DNA of 64,000 nucleotides from Sphagnum compactum (Eukaryota > Bryophyta > Sphagnopsida > Sphagnales), in assembly GCA_965153455.1 (NCBI GenBank), contig OZ234503.1, positions 4,154,001 through 4,218,000 on the forward strand. Reading direction: 5' to 3'. Positions within the stretch are counted from its first letter, which is position 1, and every line of letters starts with the position of its first letter. The notes under the pieces were generated by a model. That model was not told where the DNA came from. It saw only the letters and a program-made list of their open reading frames with translations, and ran no database searches. The translations under genes were made by a program, and so were the position numbers. Below are positions 49,480 through 64,000 of this stretch, piece after piece.

Positions 49480-51700
49480 TCGTCAACGGTACGGATGCAA
49501 ACGTAAGTTCTCAGCCGTCCGATCATAGTTGCCGAATCGTAAAGTCCGGAGTGGCTGAGATGTTACCGCCTGCAACTTGACGTTACGTCTCGTCTGTTAC
49601 AGCTTTCCGCCGCCGCCACCGCCGGCGGCGGCGGCGGCGGCTGCGTCTCTCTCAACGCCTGCAATTTGCTTGCTTCATGAATTGCGTGTGCGGAATCCTC
49701 GCACACAGAAAAACAAGAAGAGATGGAGATGGAGATGGAGATCTTGGGTTGTGCAACAGATGCGTCTGGTGGACCCTCTGAAACACCCCCCCGCCACGCA
49801 CCCTGAGAGAAGAACTTCATGCAGTAAGGAAGCAATTGCAATGGCATGAATAGAGAACACACACCAAGCTTGCACCCGATTGTTTCTTAAAAATTGTTCA
49901 GACATGAACCAATTGCAGTTCAAGCTCATAAGTGGGATTAAAAAAACCCAGTCCTTATACTCTTCTGTCCATATCTGCCTCCAAGCAAACTTGTAGAACT
50001 TTTCAAGTTTTCCTGCAGATCACATGTTGGAGATCCTGAAACCACATTCATTCTTAATTTGTAGCATACAAGAGATGGTCCCAAGCTAGCTGTTGGTTTT
50101 CTTTTTCATGAACGGAAGGCTCATCATAAACAACCTATAACTCCACAATAACAGGATTGTAAAGTATGAGGCATATCCTTTGCAAAAAAACCATGGACCA
50201 TATTTTAAGCTTCTAGCCTCATGAACTAGATCTCCACACAAAAAATGTGATGGGAGTTTAAAGAATTATGCACAATTCGGGGACGAATACCTAGTATTGA
50301 GCGAGGTTCTTGTGACATTTGCAGTAGTCAATGTCGGGTCCCAAGATGGCTTCAAGTAGATGAGCATTCAGTCTGGGTGATCATGATCACCAGATCTCTG
50401 AATTTCATCTCCTTGGAGCCACCCTGGGACACGACACCTTTGCAGTCCTGATCATGTTTCAGTCTTCTTCAGAAATCAGTGGTATAACTGATATTCTCAT
50501 TTCCAAAGGTGCAAAACAATTCGAACTTTGCAAAACCACCATTTCCATGATCACAAATCTTAGTTCAGAAAATCTGTCCATGAAATTGAAGGATTAAAAA
50601 AAATGAACAACTGCTAATTCCTTGCCCATGCCCAAAACATCAAAGGCACAAAGGATGTATAATCTAGCCAGGCTGCCCATTGCATAGTAAAAGGCAACTT
50701 TAAGAACGTCCTCCTAGCTGCTGTTCTGTGAAGAGCCTGAAAAGAGGAACAGAGCAACAGCTAACTTAAGAAACACTAGCTAAAAACTCCACAAAACAGC
50801 AGCTAACTTATCAAACATAAAAATACCCACAAAAAATAGAACATGCATTCTTGCTATCATCTGAGAGGTCCTAGTGATCACATCTGTAGTTGAGAGAGAG
50901 AAAGAGAGGAGTTGGGAGTTTGTTTATACTCTTCTGTTTGGTTCAAATTACTTATAAATATAGGTGAGGGGGTTGTAGTGATGATGAAGAAGCCTTTGAG
51001 AAGTCAGCAACAGAATTGGGTTTGTAAGATTGTGGGGATTCATCACCACAGAATCAAGGATCAGGTGGATCAGGGGGAGGAGATGCCAGTAACACCAGGG
51101 AATCCATATGCCATGAACCAAGACATACCTACTTGTGTTGTGTTCTTATGGAAGAAGCCAATGCCCCCCCCCTTCCCCCCCCACCCCAAACACAACCTCC
51201 CCATCCATTCTTTTACTTAACCCAAGTTTCTTTTCCTTGCCATTTGGAACAACCCATTTGCTGCATAAGCCAGAATCATCCTTTGCATAAGTCTCCTTTC
51301 CTTCCTCATTGTCTAAACTCTAAACCCTTTCCCTGCTAAGCCAGAATCATTATTTGAACAAGTTCACTTTCCTTCTTTGCAGTCTAAACTCTAAAACCGA
51401 TTCCTCATGTAAGCCAGAATCATCCCTTTTGGAATAAGTCTAAACCCATCGTGCAAAGGATGATTTCAAATCATTCAGCAAATGGGTTGTTCTATATTGC
51501 AAGGAAAGGAAACTTTGGTAAACAAAGGGGGGGACCCATTTACTTCTTACAAAAGATGATTTCATGGTCTACTTTGTGTCTAGGGTAAGGCAACCCATTT
51601 GAGAGGGCTTCACAGGTTTGACCCTATGAACTAAGGGGTGAGAACCTGTGAGGCCTCGTAGCTTGAGGTCCCTTACCCTTGATAAAAAATTTTGAAAAAA
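49480..51700. other. GC-richer island without recognised gene
   Basis: Composition changes abruptly from the AT-rich surroundings. It starts with a CCGCCG/GGCGGC tract (49609-49641) that folds on itself and gives proline- or alanine-rich shadow ORFs. A minus-strand stretch 50291-50374 ends with ILGPDIDYCKCHKNLAQY and a stop and could be a terminal exon fragment. CCCCCC runs occur at 51165-51184. Possibly captured or degenerate gene pieces; no family can be named. Confidence 0.35.
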
Positions 51701-56080
<4,380 letters not shown>

Positions 56081-56084
56081 GGAG

Positions 56085-56700
56085 GCTTAAGGGGGCTGTG
56101 GAGGTTATAAATTAAAGGTTAGGGGGTTATGGTTATATTGTTATATGGTCTATGGGCTCTATGGTTATATGATTATTTCACCTATAGGGTTTAAAGCTAT
56201 GGGTTTAAAGTTTAATTTTTAGGGTTTAGGATTCATGTTTTGTCTTTTTAGGGTTTTGTTTTTGGGGTCTATTTTTTAGGGTTTGAGTTTGTTCCTTTTA
56301 AAGTTTAAATTTAAAGTTTATTTTTGGGTTTAGGACTTCAAATTTTGGGGTTTAATTTTTAGGGTTTGTGTTTGATATTTTTAGGGTTTAGGTTTAAGGT
56401 TAGAGTTTAAGATTCAAAACTTCAAATTTTAGAGTTTAATGTTTAGGGTTCATTTTTGGTCTTTTGAGAGTTTAGTTTGTAAGGTTTGGCTTTCAAGGTT
56501 TAGAACTTGAAAATTTAAGGTTCATTGTTGTAAGGTCTAAAATCAAGGTTTTGAATATGAATTTGGGGTCTTAGGGCCTTCAATTAGGATTTTAACGTTT
56601 GTTATTAAGGTTTAAAGTTTGAAAATAAAATTATAAGGTTTGAAAATAAGGTTCAAGGTCTAAAATTAAGGTTTTAAGCTTTAGATTTTGGGAAAAGGTT
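56085..56700. repeat. degenerate GGGTTTA-type (telomere-like) tract
   Basis: More than a dozen TTTAGGGTTT or GGTTTA words over 600 nt, irregularly spaced and separated by T-rich filler, all in the same strand sense. It may be a decayed telomere-derived array or simple-sequence drift. Confidence 0.55.
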
Positions 56701-57840
56701 GAATTGCACAAAAACAATATTTTTAAATGAAAAATATTAAGTATAATTCTAGAATTGCCCTAGCTTTTATTCTAAATTCTTTTTCTAAAATCATTACTAA
56801 AACTTTAGCCAATTTTTAATTTTTACCTTATTTTTTCTTTCATGGTTAATGTCCATTTATCCTAATAGGAAAGCATCATGAACATTGAATGCAAAGGAAA
56901 AATAACTTCCCATAGTTGCCATGCTCATTTGAATTTTAATAGGTTTATGTTGTCTCCAATGTATTGGATTTTATCATTGTGAAGGATCTGAAAAACACTC
57001 CTGCCATCATTTCTATTTCTAACCTATAGGGACAACAAAGAAAATTCCTTTCAAATAATGTGGTTTGATCACATATTAGATGCCCATGTGAGCAATAAAC
57101 ACAACACATAAGTATATTCTTGTTTCCATGCTACCTAAAACCATTCAAAAACCAAATAAATGATGAGATGTTTTTCGCCCATTAGCATTGGATGGAAGAA
57201 AAAAGATGTAGAACAAAGGGACAAAAGTCATGTGGGCCCACAAGGGAAAAAAAACATATGCATATAAAATCCAAATGTTAGATTGTCAAAAAATGAAAGA
57301 AGAAAAAAACCTTGTTCCTTTGTAACACAAACTTATCTTTTGAGGCGGATGAAACTTTTTTTTGCACAAGTCTCCTTTTTTGGGCTTTAGTAAACACAAT
57401 GCACAACAAATATCCCCGACAACAAAATAAATTCAATAAACAAATCAAAAGAAAAAAATTAGATAACCACAAAGAAAAAATACACAATAAAAATTTTCAC
57501 AAGAAAAGGTGATTGTTCAATGTTGTCGAAACCTAATAACTCTAAATAAATAAGTCTAACCTTTAGCATGAGACGATATTCAAGTGTTTTTCCGGCCCTT
57601 TCCTTGGTATTGGACAACAATGGAAGACTTTTTTGGCCTCTTGTTCATAATATCTACATTGTCAAGTGAAGCTCTTTCAAAGTCCTATAAAGCTTTATTA
57701 AAAAACACACCATAGATTAGGAAAATGTACAAAGGAGTAAAATTAAAGAAAAAGGAAAATCGACAGGGCATTAAGTTGGCTCAAAGTAGGTGTCAAAATC
57801 TCTCCATGTCCATAACCGACCGCTTGTGGTAGGTCGGCCA
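56701..57840. other. AT-rich intergenic DNA, no gene seen
   Basis: No family motif or element end recognised. Confidence 0.5.
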
Positions 57841-57849
57841 TATTTATAT

Positions 57850-60680
57850 GTCAAAAACTAACGGCTTGCAATAGATCGGCCATGGTGATGGGAAGTGTGT
57901 CTTGAAAGGGTGGAAGTCAAGAAGTGGCTAAGCCTACAGTTATCTCCCGAGTTAAAATGGAGGATGTTTGCATCCTTTGTAATGTGATAAAAAAAAATTG
58001 ACAAAGAAAAGTGACCAAGGTAGAAAGATGAGAGCCTTTTGGCCCTTTCAAGCTCCAAATGGCATTGGCACAATCATGTAACACATCGGTATGTTTGTGT
58101 AAGCAACCAAATACCTAAATTGCTAAGGGGAGGAATTGATCAGTGGGTTGTCAGTTGTGATAACTCCTTTCCTTGGTTTGAGCTGCATCGAAAGTGGCGA
58201 ATCCTTGAGTTGTGCAAGGTTAGGAAATAAATCTGCTTGCATTGGGTCGACAATGACAACATTGGTTACGGTGCAAATGCCATTTTTGGTAAGCACAATG
58301 TCGACTCATCAACGAGAGGAATTGAATGTGGTTGAAAGAAGTGCATGTAATTATTCTCATCCCACGTGGAAGCCAACATCTCGCATAATGGCAGCAAAGG
58401 TGTCAAGAAATGCATCATGGGTTGAATGCATTCATTGCCATGAACACAACGTAAAAGATGGATACCCATAGGTTAATGGGATGTGTGCACACACATCGAA
58501 AGATGCTTGCAATTAAGGGATGGGGGTAGTCCAAGTTGAATACAAAGTGTTGTGAAAAAATTTGGGGAAGATAATCAAAAGGCTAGGAAAATTAGTTGAT
58601 TTGTAAGTCGAGTGCCCACCCCTAGGCTAGAACATGATAAAATTCGAGCACAATGGGCTTTAGATATTTGTTGGAGAACATGTTGGAAAAGGGTATGATG
58701 GTGTAAACACTCCAAGGTGGAATTTTGAAGTTGAACCATTTGTTGTCCGATGAGTTGTTCAAATGGAGGAAGACATGCAAAGGCTAGGGTGGTAAAAGGT
58801 CACATGTTACCTTGAAGTGTTGTTGGAAAGGAAATGTGTTGTTATTGATTTGTGCTAAAGTTTCAAAAAGGACGGGACTTTGATAAACCATAAACCTAGT
58901 AGCTATGATTCAAGTGACAAGGGCCCAATTCCCTAAATAGGTTGCTAGGACGATGGTGGATGTTGATATGAGCCCAACGCCACTAAAAGTTATTGGGAGG
59001 GAAGCTTGTTTACAAACTAGATGTCCTTTTGGGCTATCAAAGGATCTTAGACCCAAAAGGTGTCAAAACACTTAAAGGAGGGAAGGGTAAAAAAAATAAG
59101 GGATTTTGAAGGTGGAAGATGGAGGTGTGCATCATAAAAGATACGATGCGCATTGCATGAAACAACAAGTTACAATTCTAAAGGCTACCTAAACATCACC
59201 CATTCTAAGGATAAAGTTTACATGTCGAACATCCTCTAGCAGGGCATCTTTGATGAACAATGATGTGAAAGTTAAAGTGCCCAACGGAACCCCAAAGACT
59301 CTAATTCCTTTGGATGGGGTGGTAAATTGGGATGAGGTGTTGAAGTCTGGCGGTAGGCCACAGGGTGACCATGCCACGCATTCTAAGGTTGGATAGAAAG
59401 ACCTATTGCACATAATTTGGTCTGGAAATGTTCATATGCAAATGACATAATTAAAAAGGGACTTATGATGTGAATGTCATTTGCAATGGATGGAAATAGA
59501 CAAGAGGGGTAATGATTAACTATAGAACATAAAACCCTAAAATGGGCTAAAGCGGGGTGAAAGTCCAAGGTGCACCTAATGTCGTGGATTATTGCTTCAC
59601 AACCACCTTTCGTTGTAACTCTAAATTAGTGTGAGGAAAAATGTGTTGCAAAATCATTGCAAAATTAAATGCATAAAACGGGGCTTATGAGTCGATACAA
59701 TGTTTCCCTCATTGCAATGGGACGAACTCCACCTAAAGGCTTGGTCATAATTAAGAGGCGGTTGTTCCAAGGATGCATGCAATTTGGGGTGGAATGTGAC
59801 CTTGTGCGATATGAAAACAAAGTTGGAACAATTGAAAGAATCCAATCATTGAATCTTTAAGCTTAAAATCGTCCTGAGGGTGTTCAAAAACCATACCAAA
59901 AAGACCACTTGTTAATAAATGCGACATGCGTTGGAACGTAATTTGAAGGAATCAGATGAAAGTTCGAGGTTTTGGTCTGGTTCGTAGTCTTTGAGGAAAA
60001 TTGAAACGTAGCCGTTTGATTTGGGTTGTAATGCGGTGAGAGCTGAAGTGGTGTCAAAAGACATGGGGGTGAAATCAAATGGTGTTAAAGCGCGAGTTGC
60101 CCAAGAATATTCCCATGCACACCCAAGGGCTAAATTACAAAGCGAACATTTGTGAATTGGAGGATCATGTTAGGGAAAAGGATTGAATTCAAATTAGCTA
60201 ACAAAGCTTGGGCTCACAAAAAAAATTCCTCCTGTAAACTATCCTAATCACCTATTAAAAAACGCTTGAATCGAATTTGTTGCCTTGTCACCTCACCACG
60301 AATGAACAAAGCGAAACACCATTAAGTTAACGAGAGGAGTAAGTGCCAAAGTGCCACATTGTATAGGTCCTACGCTAGCTTATCCAATGGGAAACAAAAT
60401 GCCACATGTATATCACGCTATAAAGTGGTGGGGATGCGATTATATAATCGAAGGATGACAAAGGCCTAAATGAAAGGACTTGAAGCTATCCAATGTTGAA
60501 ACCCATGTCCAAGCTAATGCAAGCAAGGTGGGAATAAAGGAAAATATTGAGTTGAGATGATCACAAGGGTTTGGATTGGATGAATTAGATGTTTGATAGG
60601 AACGTTGATGACGAGCTAACCTTCGACTAGTAAATCGGTGCCCATAGGTGGGGCACAACACTTTAGGTGAAGGTTAAGAG
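57850..60680 (-). pseudogene. decayed reverse-transcriptase-containing retroelement remnant
   Basis: Minus-strand blocks, with frame changes and stops, in order: PTYGHRFTSRRLARHQR (zinc-finger-like, about 60600-60660); FHPALAHFRVLCSIV, YPSCLFPSIANDIHII, SFAYEHFQTKL, AIGLSIQP (59383-59568); CVAWSPCGLPPDFNT, FTTPSKGIRVFGVPLGTLTF, FIKDALLEDVRHV, LRMGDV (59189-59413); then LLRCVHGNE and THDAV-like words (58266-58469) and a C-terminal part (57858-58073). I recognise these as a reverse-transcriptase family abundant in seed-free plant genomes. No intact ORF and no defined ends. An old non-functional copy. Confidence 0.65.
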
Positions 60681-60689
60681 CGTGTTGAA

Positions 60690-61520
60690 GAAATGGGGGT
60701 AGGTTGAGAGGTATGATCATTGCAAATTGTAAGGACCAATAGAATGGGAGGGGAAAAATGTCTTAGCTATGCATGATCGAAGGAATTTGGGAAAATGTAA
60801 GGTTGAGACCCCACATTCACATGAAAGGTTAGGGGTTGGTAAGGTGAACTGATAGATGGTGTGTGATTTGTTAGAATTTGAGGGGTAATTAGTGGGTGGT
60901 TTGTGATTTACACGGGCGATGAGGTGGAAGATAGGTCGATGGTGGGGCAAAAACACATTACAATGGATTTTTATGGATGTAATAATTTCAATTTTTTCTG
61001 GGTTAGTCAAGTCTTGTTGTATATAACTCAAATGCATTTGATACATTTAAGAAAATTATGATGAAGTAATGAAACTTATATGATAATCCTCCTAAGTTTG
61101 GAAAATTTACACCAAAAAGATCAATATTTAATGGGGAAATGGACTTTACAATGTAGGATGTGTCAAATGTAAATGTCGAAATAATGGTTTAAAAACTATG
61201 GATATGGATTTTTTTCTTCTAGTGGAAGTGGAGGACATGTTCAAAACTTTGGGGGACCTTACTTTGCAAGCTTGTAATACTTAAAATGAAAAAATCAAGT
61301 TATAAAAGGTCTCCCTCATGGTTGAACTATGAAGTTGATTAATCTTTACCATTTCCATTCAAACTTTTTTTTTGCATTTGTATTATGTGATTGTTTACAA
61401 ATAGATTCCATCTTTTTTCAAAAATTTGTTCCATAATGTTTCTCACCAAAATGGTTCAAAATTTGACAAACTAATTCATTGTTTTTTGTGATTTCACGTT
61501 GCACACAAATGAAACAAATA
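60690..61520. other. intergenic DNA, no gene seen
   Basis: The left end may still belong to the retroelement remnant (a 109-codon minus ORF at 60717-61046 without motifs). The rest is AT-rich. Confidence 0.45.
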
Positions 61521-61521
61521 A

Positions 61522-61940
61522 ATGACAACATACAAGATTATAGATGGAGGAGAGATGGAGTGTGTACCTTCCCCATGGAATAAAGAAGGGTATCAAAAAC
61601 CTTATTATTTGTATGAACATCAGCCATTGATTTCTCAGCATTTGCCTTTTGGAGCCTTTCAACTACATGGCAATTTTACTTTAGTTGTTGGTTGTTTAAA
61701 TATTTTCATGGATGAAATAGAAATGCTTGAAGCACACCTCTAGTTTTCTTTCATGATAAATTGTTAGTTACAAGGTACAAAATACCTATCAATTTTTGGA
61801 AAGGATTATGAAGGACAAGGGTTGTGTGCATTGACTCACAAAATAAATAGGGACAGAACATTGTTTCATCTTTACCTCTCATCAGACCCTATCATCTTGA
61901 GTAGTGAATCTCATGTACATATGTTCTTTTACATGTTATA
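61522..61940 (+). pseudogene. unidentified protein-coding remnant
   Basis: A 73-codon ORF (61522-61743) reads like real protein: ECVPSPWNKEGYQKPYYLYE, then QPLISQHLPFGAFQLHGNFT. After a stop and shift, another plus-frame stretch reads GLCALTHKINRDRTLFHLYL at about 61822-61881. Both look like one eroded gene. I do not recognise the family. Confidence 0.35.
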
Positions 61941-61944
61941 AGTA

Positions 61945-62850
61945 TCACTATGCTCCTTCAAATAACTAGAAATTGGACGTTCATAGATGTCTAGAAATTA
62001 ACTTTTAGAAAATGGTGGATTTCCTCGTATTGGAATTCTTGAACTCTTTACAATACATTGATAACACATTCTCCCATGTAACACTCGCCTTTAGTAGTAC
62101 ATGCAAACCAAGTGATGAGAGATTATGAAAGTTGGAATCATCCAACATAATAAGGAAAATTGAACATATGATTTGACTTTTGGAAATATTTGGCAAAGTC
62201 TTAAAGTTAAATCAATTTTCTACTCCATGATGTCCCAACCACAATGGAATTTATTGTATCATTGAGGACAATCACTGTTCTTACAATCGCAAAAACTGTT
62301 GGCCACCATTATTGTTGTTAGAAAAGTTTGTCCATAACAACGATACTGATAGAAAAATCGAAAACTACATGTGCAATGACATTTTCAATGAAGACCACAA
62401 ATGTGATTCAAATGATAAAAAGTTGAAAACATAATAGTCCATTCAGTGAAGTTCAAAACTTGGCTGAAAAATTCATTACAATAACTCCCACTCATTGCGC
62501 AGGTGGAGCCTGAACCCTAAACCCATAAGACATATTTGGTGAGTATTTCTTTTTGAAATTTAACATGAAACAAAATGAGAAGTGAGAAAAAAAACTTACT
62601 AATTCATTTGATATTATCATAGACATCTTCTAAACAATTGAAATGTCTTTAATTGACGTTAGAAGAATATGAATTCAACAAATGAAAATACACCAACATA
62701 GGTATTTCATATCACCATGTGGTTCACATCACCATACATAACAATAGTTTTGAAACTTTGTTTATATCTTACCTAATCCAAAAGAACCCTTGATGACGTA
62801 TCAAGGTTGTGGGTATGATGTAAAATTCATCACTAAAATGAGCAAAATTA
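61945..62850. other. AT-rich intergenic DNA, no gene seen
   Basis: No recognised gene. Downstream flank of the minus-strand membrane-protein gene. Confidence 0.5.
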
Positions 62851-62853
62851 GTT

Positions 62854-64000
62854 TTAACCTAGAAAAGGTAGGTTCAGGAAGGGTATCACAATAGGGTTTG
62901 GACTATCAAATTTGCTGGTCTGCCATAAAATTATGGTATCCACAATGGAAAGAACTACCGCAAGAAAACTAAGAGCCCAACTCAAAATATATAGGTAATA
63001 TGCAAACATAAAAGTTTTCGCATTTTGGCGACCCCCAAACCAGACACCTTCGTGACCCCCTAACCAGATGATTATCATGAACAATAACTGGGCGAGAAGA
63101 GAAGCCGAAAAGAAAGTAGGCCCGAGAGGAGGCCCATAGTCGAAATCTACCCCATCTTCTAACAAAGCCCAATTGTTGCGGCTTTCAACAAGTATCTTGA
63201 ATGCCTCCACCATGCTCACTTGCCTATCAACAAGTCTCGTGAATGCCGCCACCACGCTCCCGGCCACCATGAGTCCCACCACCGCTGCATTGTTACAATT
63301 GAAGTGATCCTCGTCCGACCATCGAGGAGACTTACATGCCTCTAACATTTCTTGTTCTTGTGTAGGGTTCAAGTATATGAGAAGAGGACATTGACAATAC
63401 ATTCCCACGCTAAGAACAACAGACCGAACAATGACCAACATGCTGAAAAAAAACCCTAGGCTTTCTATAGGACTCACTGGCAAATGATGAATTGCCCTAT
63501 AGACAATAGTTGTAACATATGCTATTGCTTGGGCACAAACTATAAGTGTTGCTGTATCACTCCTACCTTCTAGGAACCGAAGTTTCTTATAGTTAGGAAG
63601 GATACTACTTTCCAATAAAGCCAATTTCCCTGCTTCATTTAGTTCTATGAAGCATGAAGTTTCAGCCTACTTATGCCCAAGGGTCAAAGCACCGGCCCTC
63701 TTATGCTTCTTTACTCGTCTGCCACGCGTATAGACATCTGAAAGCTGTAGCTCGGTTGACTCACTAAGTCCTAGCACAACACGAGCACTCGCTATTATTC
63801 TTGTCTTCTTCAAGAAACCTACAGGTCGAAGTTCAGGATTGGCTGAACTTCTAAGGATTTTGCGAAACCTCAAGGTGAGGAACATCTGTCTAAACATCAT
63901 GAAAAATCCGGCCAATGGTTGCAACGGTGAACAAGAGATTAACCGCATCACCCCGGTGGAGACTTCCCCCACCGAGCCGCCGTCTTCATAAAAGGAGGCA
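62854..64000 (-). CDS. multi-pass membrane protein, interrupted by an in-frame TAG, 5' end beyond window
   Basis: One minus frame is open from the window edge to 62854 except for a single TAG at 63667-63669. Upstream part (about 110 codons) is basic and non-membrane. Downstream part (about 270 codons) has hydrophobic segments around TLIVCAQAIAYVTTIVY, SLGFFFSMLVIVRSVVLS, AAVVGLMVAGSVVAAF, FSASLLAQLLFMIIIWLG and LSFLAVVLSIVDTIILW, so five or so membrane spans. The words RSDTATLIVCAQ, YRAIHHLPVSPIES and the spacing recall a membrane-protein superfamily common in fungi (KAD...QVLWF...HLPI..LE) and also seen in some seed-free plants. Function unknown. Continuation of the same frame across the TAG suggests a pseudogene, a read-through stop, or a small intron removing the stop. 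The window lacks the start codon. Confidence 0.6.

Noticed and set aside
49563-49929. Polyproline / polyalanine ORFs on both strands
   Set aside because: Products of the CCG/CGG trinucleotide tract.

Overview
The window is nuclear DNA of a land plant. Genes are split by GT-AG introns, TTTAGGG-type (plant) telomere motifs recur, and the proteins match plant orthologues. One gene encodes radial spoke protein 3 of the motile axoneme. Flowering plants and conifers lack motile sperm, so the source is most likely a seed-free plant (bryophyte, lycophyte or fern) or a cycad/Ginkgo. The species cannot be named from this sequence. Most of the window is AT-rich intergenic DNA and dead transposons.

Layout. 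0-0.7 kb: an orphan exon of a D27-like gene beside a dispersed terminal-type repeat. 1.9-2.1 kb: a long foldback. 2.6-6.6 kb (+): EBP1/PA2G4-like gene, nine exons, 397 codons. 8.4-12.6 kb (-): VPS4/SKD1 AAA ATPase gene, eight exons, 443 codons, convergent with EBP1. 13.4-20.9 kb: decayed minisatellites and AT-rich DNA. 19.4-26.1 kb: three decayed hAT-type transposase remnants and a 1.1-kb non-autonomous CACTA element with a 3-bp target duplication. 27.2-30.3 kb (-): RSP3, nine exons, 426 codons. 31.6-36.0 kb (-): a conserved plant protein without a known function, eleven coding exons including a 13-nt microexon and a GC-AG intron, 341 codons. An interstitial telomere insertion lies upstream of its start. 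37.5-38.6 kb (-): PIF/Harbinger transposase remnant. 39.6-47.0 kb: a 7.4-kb CACTA-type element. 47-57.8 kb: mostly featureless AT-rich DNA. 57.8-60.7 kb (-): reverse-transcriptase remnant. 62.9-64.0 kb (-): a multi-pass membrane protein gene interrupted by an in-frame TAG and running off the window.

The most unusual object is the 39.6-47.0 kb CACTA-type element. Between AT-rich ends it carries a 5.4-kb mosaic of gene-like pieces: a tRNA-Lys gene, a frameshifted C-terminal piece of a GH63-type glycoside hydrolase, and exon- and leader-like stretches. The mosaic is punctuated by four copies of an almost identical 22-mer and by four pieces of a second repeat family (GAAGCTTCCCC / CCGGACGGAC). 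A fifth copy of that second family lies at 0.6 kb, next to the D27-like exon, which suggests that this family repeatedly associates with captured gene fragments.

The four well-supported genes serve separate house-keeping or sperm functions (growth and ribosome control, ESCRT disassembly, the axoneme, unknown). Nothing suggests they form one pathway. All exon borders are my own splice calls; coding lengths are multiples of three and read without stops.
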